From: Arundinibacter roseus
Lineage (GTDB): Bacteria; Bacteroidota; Bacteroidia; Cytophagales; Spirosomataceae
NCBI RefSeq assembly: GCF_004348825.1
Contig: NZ_SMJU01000012.1
Location: forward strand, 1-64,000
DNA: 64,000 nucleotides
Direction: 5' to 3'
Below the pieces are notes generated by a model. That model was given only the letters and a program-made list of their open reading frames with translations, searched no databases and was not told the origin of the DNA. Each line of letters opens with the position of its first letter. Position 1 is the first letter of the stretch. Of this stretch, positions 54,633-63,905 are shown piece by piece. The position numbers and the translations under genes are program-made.

Positions 54633-55217
54633 GGCGATTGGTGGTTTTCTTTCTTTGATGTACTAAGAAATTTTGGTAAAAACCATGTACCCATCGCTCA
54701 AAATCGGTAATTTTGGCGCATTGTGTGCAATTATAGCTCAAAATCATGCCATTAAGTCACTTAAACGCGGCTTATATCAGCAGGCTCGGTTTGAATAGCA
54801 TAACAATCTCCCCCTCGCTTATCTAAAAATTTCCTTAGACGAAAATTTCTGGCAATTCTGAAATTCAACTAAATGTTTTGAATTATTAAAAGAAAAATGG
54901 GTAATAAAATTGTATTATTAGGAGATTTAGAAAAAAGTAACGATACTTTGTAGTAGCAGTCAATAGAACTTAAATCAATTGACATGTACCGGGTTAACCA
55001 ATCAGAAATTCCAGAAAGCAGGAGAAGAACCAATCAGACAAAAGAAGGATTCAATAGTCAACTAAGATTTCGCTGATGCATGAAGTGGTTTAGTCTAAAT
55101 GGTTAGTTTCCATACTCAATAAGCGTGTGATCATAAGAAACATAAAACTCTGGGTTCTATTTTTTTAGTAGTTTCAACTACGTTTTTTTGTTCCCGATCT
55201 AAGCCTAATCAACTAGC
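54633..55217. other. Intergenic region between clpB and the esterase gene
   Basis: These 585 bp contain no gene I can support. They carry a partial match to the 25-bp hairpin arm (54749-54759), an 11-bp direct repeat AACCAATCAGA (54996 and 55028), and AT-rich stretches. A 30-codon open frame at 54984-55076 has no family resemblance. Confidence 0.5.
54996..55038. repeat. Direct repeat AACCAATCAGA, 32-bp period
   Basis: Two exact 11-bp copies start at 54996 and 55028. A spacing of three helical turns suits a regulator site upstream of the esterase gene, but they may be chance. Confidence 0.4.
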
Positions 55218-55949
55218 ATGAAAAGAGAAATAACGGGCTGGCACAGCCCCGCCCTACATAAAGACATGGAAATTGCCATCTATGGACATTACGGACAAGT
55301 ACTGTTGATGATTCCTACGGCGGCGTCGGATTTTTTGGAATATGAGCGTTACGGCCTCATCGAAAGCATCCGCCCGTTTATTGATATGGGTAAAGTTAAG
55401 GTATTTTGTGTAGGAAGCATTAATGCTGAAAGTTGGCTAAACGACCACATGCACGGGTATGATAAAGCCGTACGTCATCAGCAGTTCAATGACTATATTA
55501 TAAAAGAAGTCATTCCCTTTATTCATGCACAAACAAGCCCCGAAACGCCGATTATTGTAACGGGAGCTTCGTTTGGAGCGCTGCATGCGGCCAATCTCTT
55601 TTTTAGGTATCCCGATTCTATTCAAGGTGTACTTGCCATGAGCGGCTGCTACGATCTGAGTGCCTATACAAAAGGGTACTACGACGATAATGTGTACTTC
55701 AATTCACCTGCTCACTACCTCCGGAATCTGAATGCCGAGTGGCATCTTGACTTATATCGGCAAAGTCGGCATATACATTTTGTAAGTGGCTCCGGTGCGT
55801 ATGAAGATCCTGACTCCGCGCGGCAGATTTCGGCTATTCTACACACCAAAAATGTCCCGCACGAACTTGATATTTGGGGCCCGGATATCCCACATGAATG
55901 GTGGGTTTGGCACAAAATGCTGCCTCATTATCTCGCTACGCGTTTTTGA
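55218..55949 (+). CDS. Alpha/beta-hydrolase esterase
   Basis: This 243-residue protein has the esterase D/putative-esterase pattern: MEIAIYGHYGQVLLMIPTAASDFLEYE, then VTGASFGALHAANLFFRYPD with nucleophile Ser118, then VLAMSGCYDLSAY, and a C-terminal His in PHEWWVWHKMLP. It has no signal peptide, so it should act in the cytoplasm. Such proteins are common in Bacteroidota, often next to ATP-grasp ligases, but no such gene is present here. The acyl ester substrate is unknown. Confidence 0.88.
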   Translation: MKREITGWHSPALHKDMEIAIYGHYGQVLLMIPTAASDFLEYERYGLIESIRPFIDMGKVKVFCVGSINAESWLNDHMHGYDKAVRHQQFNDYIIKEVIPFIHAQTSPETPIIVTGASFGALHAANLFFRYPDSIQGVLAMSGCYDLSAYTKGYYDDNVYFNSPAHYLRNLNAEWHLDLYRQSRHIHFVSGSGAYEDPDSARQISAILHTKNVPHELDIWGPDIPHEWWVWHKMLPHYLATRF

Positions 55950-55990
55950 AATTTTCGATTCTTATAAATATTCAATTGGGAGTTTGCCAT

Positions 55991-56034
55991 ACAAAAATAG
56001 GAATCCGAGGCTAGTTTCGGATTCCTATTTTTGT
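55991..56034. terminator. Two-way terminator between esterase and pheS
   Basis: An 18-bp perfect stem (ACAAAAATAGGAATCCGA with its complement, 8-nt loop) ends in T runs on both strands. Confidence 0.9.
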
Positions 56035-56061
56035 AAATAAGGATCTATAAGATTCTCAGAA

Positions 56062-57102
56062 TCAGGCACCTTCAAACTGCTTCAAAAACCGAACGTCGTT
56101 TTCTGTAAACAGGCGCAAATCACGAATACCGTAGCGCAGCATTGTAATACGCTCAATTCCCATACCGAAGGCAAAGCCCGTATATTCCTCAGGGTCAATG
56201 CCGCAATTGGCCAGAACGTTTGGATCTACCATACCGGACCCCGCAATTTCTACCCAACCCGAATACTTGCACACGTTGCAGCCTGAACCTTTACAGATAA
56301 AACAGGAGACGTCGATTTCGGCGCTTGGTTCAGTAAACGGAAAGTAAGAAGGGCGCAGCCGGATGCGCGAATCTTTATCAAACATTTCTTTGGCAAAATG
56401 ATACAGCGTATCCTTTAAATCCTTGAAACTTACATTGGTATCTACATAAAGGCCTTCAACCTGATGAAACACACAGTGCGCGCGGGCCGAAATGGCTTCG
56501 TTGCGAAACACCCGCCCGGGCATTATAGACCGAATCGGTGGTTTTTTATGCTCCATTAATCGTACCTGAACATTGGACGTGTGCGTACGAAGCAGCACAT
56601 CGTCTTTTACCTCGCCGTTGCTTTTACGGACAAAAAATGTGTCCTGCATTTCGCGGGCGGGATGATTGTCCGGAAAATTCAACGCGCTGAAATTGTACCA
56701 GTCCGTTTCGATTTCGGGCCCGTCGGCTACGTTGAAGCCCATGCGCTCAAATATTTCAATGATGCGCCGGCGAACTATTGTCAGTGGGTGCAGGCTGCCG
56801 TGTTGGTTGGGTACTGCGGGCAGGGTCATGTCTACGGCCGAAGTCTGTGAGGAAGCGGCAGATTCTTCCAGCTGCGTATTGAACTCCTGAAAACGTTCCT
56901 GAACCCGGTTTTTGAGCACATTAAGTTCTTGTCCTACACTGCGTCGATCTTCGGGTGCAACATTTTTGAGGTGATCAAACAACTCACTTACGACCCCTTT
57001 TTTGCTGATAAACCGCATTCGGAAAGCTTCCAGCTGTTCTTTATTTTCAATTACACTTTGATTTATCTCGGAGAGTAATTCGTGTACCCGTTCGGTAATC
57101 AT
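56062..57102 (-). CDS. pheS: Phenylalanine-tRNA ligase alpha subunit
   Basis: This 346-residue protein charges tRNA-Phe with PheT. The N-terminal coiled coil (about 1-90) is followed by the class II catalytic core: GPEIETDWYNFSALNFPDNHPAREMQDTFFV (motif 1 to 2 region), VQVRLMEHKKPPIRSIMPGRVFRNEAISARAH, and GSGMVDPNVLANCGIDPEEYTGFAFGMGIERITMLRYGI (motif 3 with the Arg). It contains an inserted CFICKGSGCNVCKYSGWVE with Cys residues, often seen in this family. PheT is not in the window. A minus-strand -7 box TATCTTTG at 57147 to 57140 supports its own promoter. Confidence 0.97.
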   Translation of the reverse strand: MITERVHELLSEINQSVIENKEQLEAFRMRFISKKGVVSELFDHLKNVAPEDRRSVGQELNVLKNRVQERFQEFNTQLEESAASSQTSAVDMTLPAVPNQHGSLHPLTIVRRRIIEIFERMGFNVADGPEIETDWYNFSALNFPDNHPAREMQDTFFVRKSNGEVKDDVLLRTHTSNVQVRLMEHKKPPIRSIMPGRVFRNEAISARAHCVFHQVEGLYVDTNVSFKDLKDTLYHFAKEMFDKDSRIRLRPSYFPFTEPSAEIDVSCFICKGSGCNVCKYSGWVEIAGSGMVDPNVLANCGIDPEEYTGFAFGMGIERITMLRYGIRDLRLFTENDVRFLKQFEGA

Positions 57103-57139
57103 AGGGAAAATGACTGATTTAAAGGATTGATTTTACGCC

Positions 57140-57147
57140 CAAAGATA
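57140..57147 (-). promoter_or_regulatory. Candidate -7 element for pheS
   Basis: TATCTTTG on the minus strand matches the Bacteroidota box; the -33 site is weak. The start of transcription would be about 30 nt before the ATG at 57102. Confidence 0.35.
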
Positions 57148-57364
57148 CAGAATCTTTGATCGGACTGCCAGCAGAGTTTTTTTTATAGAAAGGGAAATTA
57201 CCTGATTGGAAATTTGATGTAGCTACATATAACGTAATACTTTCCATAATATCCAATACGTAAAAATACCTGATTTAGTAAGTGGCGCTACGCCTTTTTA
57301 CTTTTCAATAAAATTTAAATACTTGAAAATCAATATGTTATTTTGGTGCAGGTAGTTTTACGTA

Positions 57365-57396
57365 TTTCTCAACGGTGGCTTTTTGAACTAAATTTG
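57365..57396 (+). promoter_or_regulatory. Candidate promoter for the LytTR gene
   Basis: TTTC (one base off TTTG), a 20-nt spacer and TAAATTTG match the Bacteroidota consensus. The leader would be about 34 nt. Confidence 0.5.
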
Positions 57397-57436
57397 TCTT
57401 AAAGAATTCCATAAAACCAAACACACGACCAGTCTT

Positions 57437-57838
57437 ATGAAAACCTTTTCCAATTACTCGATCACTACATCAACAGGTGAATTTGCTAAGGCTGTACCTA
57501 CACAGGAAATAGCCGTACATCTACTCGGACAAACGCTTTGGTTAAAACCGCAGGATATTACCTGCCTCGAAGGTGAAGGCAATTATACCTACATCTACAC
57601 GTGCCGGGGAAAACGCTATTTGGTATCTAAAACTTTGAAAAGTCTTACGGAGCATTTGGACGAAGGTTTTTTACGGGTCCATAAATCGTACATGATTAAT
57701 ACAGACTACATTGCCGAGCGCCTCGAAGAAGATCGGGTGATCCGGATGTCATGCGGAAAAGAAGTACTCGTGTCGCGTCGCAAGATTAAAGAAATTGCCG
57801 AAATTCTCAATAACTTCGAGAGTCGGATAAGTGCCTGA
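57437..57838 (+). CDS. Stand-alone LytTR DNA-binding protein
   Basis: This 133-residue protein is almost entirely a LytTR domain (about 25-125): LWLKPQDITCLEGEGNYTYIYT, YLVSKTLKSLTEHLDEGFLRVHKSYMINTDYI, and KEVLVSRRKIKEIAEIL. There is no receiver domain and no membrane segment, so it lacks the usual phosphorylation input. Such single-domain regulators in Bacteroidota are controlled by their own level or by partner proteins. It is transcribed alone, with promoter and terminator recognised. Targets are unknown. Confidence 0.92.
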   Translation: MKTFSNYSITTSTGEFAKAVPTQEIAVHLLGQTLWLKPQDITCLEGEGNYTYIYTCRGKRYLVSKTLKSLTEHLDEGFLRVHKSYMINTDYIAERLEEDRVIRMSCGKEVLVSRRKIKEIAEILNNFESRISA

Positions 57839-57896
57839 ACAAAGGCTTTGAACGTTATTTAAAGACTTCATTTTTAGTGGGTTAAATCGCTGGACA

Positions 57897-57932
57897 GCAG
57901 CTGTCGCATGAACGACAGCTGCATGTTTTTTT
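57897..57932 (+). terminator. Terminator after the LytTR gene
   Basis: A 10-bp perfect stem (GCAGCTGTCG with its complement, 6-nt loop) is followed by seven T. Confidence 0.9.
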
Positions 57933-57947
57933 ATAGGTCATGACAAA

Positions 57948-57979
57948 CAAAATGGCGCTTCCAGGGAAGCGCCATTTTG
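57948..57979. terminator. Second hairpin between LytTR and the porin gene
   Basis: A near-perfect 14-bp stem (CAAAATGGCGCTTC with its complement) has T-rich sequence on both outer sides. It most likely ends the porin transcript. Confidence 0.85.
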
Positions 57980-58008
57980 TTTGGAAAACAATGCTGACTA
58001 AGAAAAAA

Positions 58009-58728
58009 TCAGATAATTTTTATGCCTACCGTAACTTGCCAGGAGGTGAGTTTTTGCCGAACGGTGCTACTGCTTCCTGCCGATTGATTATTAACTTTAA
58101 AGGTAGCAAGATCTGTAAAAGTACCTTCGCGACGAACGTCGATGCTAAGCCCAAAAATATCCAAACCTGCTCCTAACTGATAGCCGTACACCGCCTGTGA
58201 CAGTGCATCGTTGAAACTACCGGAAGTGTAATGCTCAAAAGCATCACGAAGTTTTTGATTATCGCCAATCCGGAAAGAAGCCATCGGCCCGGCGTTGATC
58301 CGAAAGGGACCACCTTTAAGTCCAATCAGAATCGGAACGTCAATATTGCTAAACCGAACGTCAACCTGCTGCGTAACAGGAACATCGCCATCATTCTGAA
58401 TGATATCAAAGGTCCCGCCTTTGGTAGAAACGAGTACCTCAGGCTGAATATACAGATGCTTACCAAACCGGGCATACACGCCACCCACAAACCCGGTGCG
58501 ACTGTCAAGGCTCTCCTGAATATTGTCCCGAACCTCCTGACCATTGTATTTGAGGTAGGGGTTACCATTGCCGTCATACCGAGTGGTCAGTACGGAGCCC
58601 ATCGAAAGCTGTGAAAGGTTCATGCCTCCTTTGACGCCAAAGGCAAAACCCTTGGCCTGTCCGAAAGCTACGGTGGAGCACATATAGCTGCACAAACCCA
58701 GAATTACAACAAAAAAACTTTTTTTCAT
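58009..58728 (-). CDS. Porin-family outer-membrane beta-barrel protein
   Basis: The start at 58728 (MKKSFFVVILG) gives a 239-residue precursor with a signal peptide ending AFGQA. The mature part is a small beta-barrel of the OMP_b-brl type: FAFGVKGGMNLSQLSMGSVL, GFVGGVYARFGKHLYIQPEVLVSTKGG, NIDVPILIGLKGGPFRINAGPMASFRIGD, YQLGAGLDIFGLSIDVRREG, and WQVTVGIKII. It is probably an 8- to 10-strand barrel of the outer membrane with unknown ligand. It is divergent from radA. Confidence 0.88.
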   Translation of the reverse strand: MKKSFFVVILGLCSYMCSTVAFGQAKGFAFGVKGGMNLSQLSMGSVLTTRYDGNGNPYLKYNGQEVRDNIQESLDSRTGFVGGVYARFGKHLYIQPEVLVSTKGGTFDIIQNDGDVPVTQQVDVRFSNIDVPILIGLKGGPFRINAGPMASFRIGDNQKLRDAFEHYTSGSFNDALSQAVYGYQLGAGLDIFGLSIDVRREGTFTDLATFKVNNQSAGSSSTVRQKLTSWQVTVGIKII

Positions 58729-58896
58729 GGCTGTAAAATTTAGATAAGATGTATCACGGAACAATAACGCTTGATCTTTGCAGGTCATACATTCAGGCAC
58801 TTATTTTTTGTGAATGGTGTTTATGCCTACTTTTGGGTCTTTGTTTCTTCCTTCAAAGATCATACCGTTAGGACAACTAACCTGAAATCTACCCCT

Positions 58897-60264
58897 ATGG
58901 CCAAAACTAAAACCGCCTATTTTTGTCAGAATTGTGGTCATAATTCTCCCAAATGGTTAGGCAAATGCCCCTCCTGCGGCGAGTGGAATACATTTGTAGA
59001 AGAGCTTGTAGAAAAAGAAGATAAGAATAATCCGGTTGTATGGAAATCCGTTTCGCTGGCAAGCCGCCCACGGTCCATTGCCGAGATTACCTACGATCAG
59101 GCGCCACGCACGCTGACCACGGATGTTGAATTGAACCGCGTACTTGGCGGCGGCATTGTGCCGGGTTCGTTGGTGCTCATTGGCGGGGAGCCGGGCATCG
59201 GAAAGTCAACGTTAATGCTGCAAATTGCTCTGACGCTTGCGGACAAACGCGTACTGTATATTTCGGGAGAAGAGTCGGAGCAGCAGATCAAAATGCGGGC
59301 CGAGCGCATGGAAAGCAAGAGTGATAACTGTTTTATTCTCACGGATCACACGACCACAAATATATTTCGACAAATCGAGGAATTTAATCCCGATGTTATT
59401 ATCGTGGATTCGATTCAAACCATGCAATCGCCGCTGATGGAAACCGGGGCAGGGAGTGTCTCGCAGGTTCGGCAATGTACGTCGGAGTTTATGAAATACG
59501 CCAAAGAAACAGGCACACCTACGTTTATGATTGGGCACATTACTAAGGATGGCTCACTCGCGGGGCCCAAAGTGCTCGAACACATGGTCGATACTGTGCT
59601 GCAATTTGAGGGTGATCGGCACACGTCGTACCGGCTTTTACGAACCACCAAAAATCGTTTTGGAAGTACCTCTGAGCTCGGGATTTATGAAATGCTCAGT
59701 ACCGGACTTCGGCAGGTGACCAACCCCTCCGAAATTCTGATTTCGCAACGCGACGAAGGCCTGAGCGGCATTACGATTGGCTCGATGATTGAGGGGAATC
59801 GGCCACTGATGATTGAAATTCAGTCATTGGTCAGTGTGGCCAATTACGGCACGCCGCAGCGAAGCAGCACGGGTTTTGATGCCAAGCGTCTGCAAATGCT
59901 ACTGGCCGTGCTCGAAAAACGCGGGGGCTTTCGGCTTGGTATTCAGGATGTGTTTCTGAATATTGCCGGGGGGTTAAAAGTAGATGATCCGGCGCTGGAT
60001 TTGCCGGTGGTTACTTCTATTGTTTCTTCGTATGAAGATATTCCGGTTCCGGATTCGATATGTTTTGCGGCAGAAGTAGGATTGGGCGGAGAAATCAGGG
60101 CTGTCAGCAGAATTGAAAGCCGAATTGCCGAAGCACAAAAACTGGGCTTTAAAACAATCTATATCTCAAAATATAACACCAAAGGGCTTTCGCTCGATGA
60201 TTACAGCATTCGGGTAGTTCCGGCAGGCCGGCTTGATGAGGTTTTTGAACAGATTTTACGTTGA
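58897..60264 (+). CDS. radA: DNA repair protein RadA
   Basis: The start at 58897 (MAKTKTAYFC) gives 455 residues and places a C4 zinc finger at Cys10, Cys13, Cys24 and Cys27, as in all RadA. The RecA-like ATPase has GGEPGIGKST (about 95-104). The RadA KNRFG motif is in TTKNRFGSTSELG, and a Lon-protease-like C-terminal domain follows. RadA is a helicase that promotes branch migration in recombination. The longer upstream open frame includes 42 residues with no family match. Its stop overlaps the histidine kinase gene by 9 bp. Confidence 0.96.
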   Translation: MAKTKTAYFCQNCGHNSPKWLGKCPSCGEWNTFVEELVEKEDKNNPVVWKSVSLASRPRSIAEITYDQAPRTLTTDVELNRVLGGGIVPGSLVLIGGEPGIGKSTLMLQIALTLADKRVLYISGEESEQQIKMRAERMESKSDNCFILTDHTTTNIFRQIEEFNPDVIIVDSIQTMQSPLMETGAGSVSQVRQCTSEFMKYAKETGTPTFMIGHITKDGSLAGPKVLEHMVDTVLQFEGDRHTSYRLLRTTKNRFGSTSELGIYEMLSTGLRQVTNPSEILISQRDEGLSGITIGSMIEGNRPLMIEIQSLVSVANYGTPQRSSTGFDAKRLQMLLAVLEKRGGFRLGIQDVFLNIAGGLKVDDPALDLPVVTSIVSSYEDIPVPDSICFAAEVGLGGEIRAVSRIESRIAEAQKLGFKTIYISKYNTKGLSLDDYSIRVVPAGRLDEVFEQILR

Positions 60265-61134
60265 GGCAACGGGCAAAATGAGCGTAAAAGTACTACCCAC
60301 GCCCGTAGCACTTGTCAGTTCGAGCTGCCAATGATGTGCTCGTACAATTTGCTGAACATAGCTCAGCCCAAGCCCAAATCCCTTGACGTTTGCGACATTG
60401 TCCGGAACCCGATAAAAGGTATCAAAAATTAGTTTTTGATGATCGGGATCAATACCGATTCCGTTGTCGCGAACAGAAAGTGCAATCTTGTTATCTTCAT
60501 GAGTAGTGCTGATAATGATTTGCGGGGCTTCGGGAGTATATTTTATGGCGTTTTCAATCAGGTTGTGTACTACATTAATTAAATGCTGCCGATCTGCGTA
60601 CACGAGCGTATATCCGGTTTGGACTTCTGCCCGAACGGTTTCGGGGTAGCGGTCAAGCAGGCTGAGAATGAGTTCATCCAGACAGATTTTTTCAAGCGTC
60701 AGAGAAAGCGTTTGATTTTCAGCCCGGGCAATATGCAGCACCTTATCAATATGCCACTGCATGCGGGCACTTTCTTCCCGAATAATCCGTACGTAGCGCT
60801 GAGAGCGTTCAGAAGAAGTTTTAACGGCATCAGAGTCAAGCATTTCGGCAGAAAGTCGAATGCTGGAAACGGGGGTTTGGAGTTCATGCGTCATTTTGTA
60901 CATGAAATCCATTTGACTCTTAAATGTTTCGTGACCATTCGTTGCTGTCCAACCAAGGATCATCAGGATTCCGACAGAAAGCAAGGTTGTAATCAACAAG
61001 CCGCCGGTTAGAAAAGCCTGCATTTGTTCATTCTCGGGCCAAAAAGAGCCCTCAATCAGGAAAAGGAGTAGAAAAGATAGTATAGCTAAAATTCCAAAGA
61101 AAATAAAGCTCCATCTGCGGCGTAAGGTAGTCAT
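60256..61134 (-). CDS. Sensor histidine kinase
   Basis: This 292-residue protein has two membrane helices (about 8-29 and 43-62) with a very short external loop. The HisKA domain follows with phosphoacceptor His83 in MTHELQTPVSSIRLSAEML. The HATPase domain has NVVHNLIENAIKYTPEAPQI (N box), LSVRDNGIGIDPDHQ (G1) and GFGLGLSYVQQIV (G2). It is a typical transmembrane kinase without HAMP or PAS modules. No response regulator gene is adjacent, so the partner is unknown. A minus-strand -7 box TACTTTTG at 61259 to 61252 may drive it. Confidence 0.92.
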   Translation of the reverse strand: MTTLRRRWSFIFFGILAILSFLLLFLIEGSFWPENEQMQAFLTGGLLITTLLSVGILMILGWTATNGHETFKSQMDFMYKMTHELQTPVSSIRLSAEMLDSDAVKTSSERSQRYVRIIREESARMQWHIDKVLHIARAENQTLSLTLEKICLDELILSLLDRYPETVRAEVQTGYTLVYADRQHLINVVHNLIENAIKYTPEAPQIIISTTHEDNKIALSVRDNGIGIDPDHQKLIFDTFYRVPDNVANVKGFGLGLSYVQQIVRAHHWQLELTSATGVGSTFTLILPVAST

Positions 61135-61322
61135 TCAGCAACAATTTTTTACGAGAGTCCGGGTTAGTAGTCTGATTAACAATTATGTATATAGTTGAGT
61201 AATACTGACTAGCAGGGACGGTTCGCAAAGCGAGGAGGTTAATCCTTGACACAAAAGTATAATTATTTACTAAAAAAGGAATAAATAATTTACCATAAAT
61301 AGTCTTTTGTATCCTTACTAAA

Positions 61323-62625
61323 CTAACTTTTAGCTTTTTTTCGAGCCTCCTGTGCAACACTGTCCAGCGTATTGAGCAGCCGGTCAAGATCCTTGATTGA
61401 TGTATAGACGTTGGGCGTAATGCGCACGCCACTTATATTTTCCCAAACAATGCCAACGGTATGGATTTTTGCTTTGGTAAACAAGGCGCTATCCACCTCA
61501 GCAGGTTTCATCCCCTGCACCGATACTAACGCAATCGCTCCGCTATATTTTGGATCTTTTGGTGTATGAATTTCTACGCCGGGCATTTGCCGGGCCTGAT
61601 CGGTCCAATAGCGTTGCAGGTAATGAAGGCGTTCAAATTTTCGGGCGCTGCCGATGCCGTTGTGAAAATCAATGGCAGTGCCAATCGCCATTTCGGAAGC
61701 GAACGAACGGGTTCCCAGACTTTCAAACTTGCGAATATCGCTTCCATCCGGTTCGTTGCTCGACAACAAGGCCCACACATCTTTGATTTTATCCTTTTTG
61801 ATATAGAGAAAAACCGCTGCCAAAAGGAGCGCACAACCACTTGTGAAGGCTCGTAGCGAAGTAGTCGCAGCCGAGATCCGAAATTTTATAATCCAGGTGA
61901 GCGAACGTATGTGCGCCGTCTACAATTACCTCAATGCCGCGTTTATGGGCTTCGTCGGCAATTTTACGCACGGGTTGTATCTGCCCGATCCAGTTGATGA
62001 GGTGCGTGATGTGCACCACCTTGGTTTTGCTCGTGAAGGCACCTACAAAGCGTTCGACAAAGTACTCGTCATTTTCCCGGGGTAGTTCAAAATCCAGCCA
62101 GACGAGTTTGATTCCTTCCCGTTTTTCGCGTTGTTTCCAGGCGTTTATCATGTTGGGATAATCCTGTTTGGTCAGGATCACCTCGTCTCCGGCTTTCAGG
62201 TTCAGGCCAAAAATGATGGTATTAAGTCCTTCGGTTGAGTTTCGGTTTATGGCCAGTTCTTCGGCGTCACAGCCTGCCAGTTCGGCCAGTTTGCCCCGCA
62301 AAGCCTCCCGACCCTGATCCAGAATTCGCCACATGTAATAGCTTGGAGCTTCGTTGCAATACTGATAAAACCGAATGTGAGCATCCTGTACGGCTTTGGG
62401 TTGTGGGCACACGCCCCCGTTGTTGAGGTTGAGCAGATTGGGAGAAACCGTGTATTCATTTTTTATCCATGCCCAATAATCCTCATTCGTTGCCATTTGT
62501 TGCGGTGAAAGCCCCGCTACCTGATTGGTGAGTTGTTGAAACCCTTCGGCATGAGCCTGTTCGAGAAAGGCGGGAAGTGCCAGGGCACCGCCTAGCTGAG
62601 AAATGAACGAACGTCGTGAAGACAT
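61323..62625 (-). pseudogene. Tat-exported class V aminotransferase split by one extra base
   Basis: The two parts together would give about 433 residues of a PLP-dependent class V aminotransferase (isopenicillin-N-epimerase-like). The N-terminal part starts at 62625 with MSSRRSFISQLGG, a twin-arginine signal, and runs through VDGAHTFAHLDYK to the Schiff-base Lys262 in SLHKW. At GSGF the frame shifts at the run of five A at 61809-61813 (five T on the coding strand). Removing one base restores GSGFLYIKKDKIKDVWALL and the whole C-terminal domain to 61323. Only one base is extra, so it may be a real mutation, a sequencing error or a switchable run. Confidence 0.88.
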
Positions 62626-62741
62626 AGCGCGTAGATGGGGGTTAGGATTTTGACCAGATTTTTAAATTTTAGGTCAAAAAGTACATGGTAATGCGGCCAC
62701 AGGTCAATTTTACATAAATTTTATTTTGCATGCAATGATGA

Positions 62742-63845
62742 TCATAAAAAGACAAAACAAATGGGGTCTTTTATGGAAATACTTTGACTCGAAAAGGTCA
62801 GCGCTCCGGTTTTGGGATTGACCCGGTACACGCTTAGATCGTTGGTTCCCTGATTGCCCACGACCATCCACCGACCCGAGGGATCAAAGTTAAAATCGCG
62901 CGGCGTATCAATAGCCTGCCGGGCTTCGGTAATTTTTTTCAGCGTTCCGTTTTTTTGGATTTCGTAGCCTGTAACAGCGTTGTAGCCTCGGTTTGACACG
63001 TACACAAACTTCTGATTGGGATGGAGCCGAATGGCCGCACTTTTGTTGGCGTCCGAAAAATCAGCGGGTAGCGTTGGTACGGTTTCCAGCTCCGTAACTA
63101 CTCCTTTGTTATCTATGGAACAGGTCGTTAGAGTTCCTTTCAATTCATTGAGCAGGTAAAGAAATTTACCCGACGGATGAATCACAAAATGCCGTGGTCC
63201 GGCACCCGGAGACGTAGCAAAAAACGCTTGTGCCGGATTAGGTTTCACGCTTCCCGTAGCCGCATCGACTGAGTAGTTCATCAGTTTGTCAGAGCCTAAA
63301 TCCGAGACGTAGATATACTTTCCATCCGGACTCGATAGGACGCAATGCGCATGCGCTTTTTCCTGCCGCGCTGTGTTGGGGCCGGAACCCGTTAGCTGAA
63401 ATTTTGCGGCAGGTGTACCTGCCTTACCGTTCGACGCAAGAGGGTAGGCGGTCCAGCTACCGCCGGTATAGTTGGCCAGAAAAGCCATTTTTCCAGACGG
63501 ATGTACCGATACATGGCAGGGATTCAGGCCTTCGGACGACTGCTTGTTCAGGTAAGTCAGCGTGCCGCCTGCACCGACTTCGTATGCTGCAAGACTATGG
63601 TCCTGATTGACGGAATAAAGCTGTTTTTTGTTGGGTGAAAGACTCAGGTAGCCCGGCCCGGAACTGCTATTGAAGGTGTCAATTCGACTTATGGTGCCGT
63701 CTTTTGTATTTAATTCACAAAGAGAAATTGAGGACTCAGGACCTTTGGCGCCTGTGCCTACGTAAAAACGTACGCCATCGTTTTGGGCCGGTTGAAAGGC
63801 GACGCAGGCAAGAAGTAATGAAAAAAAGCTCAAGAAGTATTTCAT
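62742..63845 (-). CDS. Lactonase-family beta-propeller protein (6-phosphogluconolactonase type)
   Basis: This 367-residue protein has a signal peptide (1-20). A seven-bladed propeller of the Pgl/lactonase family follows: GPGYLSLSPNKKQLYSVNQDHSLAAYEV, LNPCHVSVHPSGKMAFLANYTGGSWTAYPL, HAHCVLSSPDGKYIYVSDLGSDKLMNYSV, GPRHFVIHPSGKFLYLLNEL, and PRDFNFDPSGRWMVVGNQGTNDLSVYRV. Repeated HPSGK/N blade-end motifs are seen. It may hydrolyse gluconolactone or a related sugar lactone in the periplasm. It is upstream of the split aminotransferase on the same strand, with 116 bp between. Confidence 0.87.
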   Translation of the reverse strand: MKYFLSFFSLLLACVAFQPAQNDGVRFYVGTGAKGPESSISLCELNTKDGTISRIDTFNSSSGPGYLSLSPNKKQLYSVNQDHSLAAYEVGAGGTLTYLNKQSSEGLNPCHVSVHPSGKMAFLANYTGGSWTAYPLASNGKAGTPAAKFQLTGSGPNTARQEKAHAHCVLSSPDGKYIYVSDLGSDKLMNYSVDAATGSVKPNPAQAFFATSPGAGPRHFVIHPSGKFLYLLNELKGTLTTCSIDNKGVVTELETVPTLPADFSDANKSAAIRLHPNQKFVYVSNRGYNAVTGYEIQKNGTLKKITEARQAIDTPRDFNFDPSGRWMVVGNQGTNDLSVYRVNPKTGALTFSSQSISIKDPICFVFL

Positions 63846-63905
63846 GGGAAATTTAATGGTTTAGATAAATAGTATCTTCTCTAAAACCCGGTTTACTACC
63901 ACAAT

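Larger units (their letters stand above)
57103..57436. other. Divergent promoter region between pheS and the LytTR gene
   Basis: These 334 bp hold a candidate pheS -7 box near one end and a candidate LytTR promoter near the other. I see no RNA gene or other element between them, and no tRNA-binding leader was identified. Confidence 0.5.

Noticed and set aside
54984-55076. 30-codon open frame in the clpB-esterase gap
   Set aside because: Too short, with no ribosome-binding or family evidence.
55142-55195. Short inverted repeat GTAGT/ACTAC before the esterase
   Set aside because: Only five base pairs; expected by chance in AT-rich DNA.
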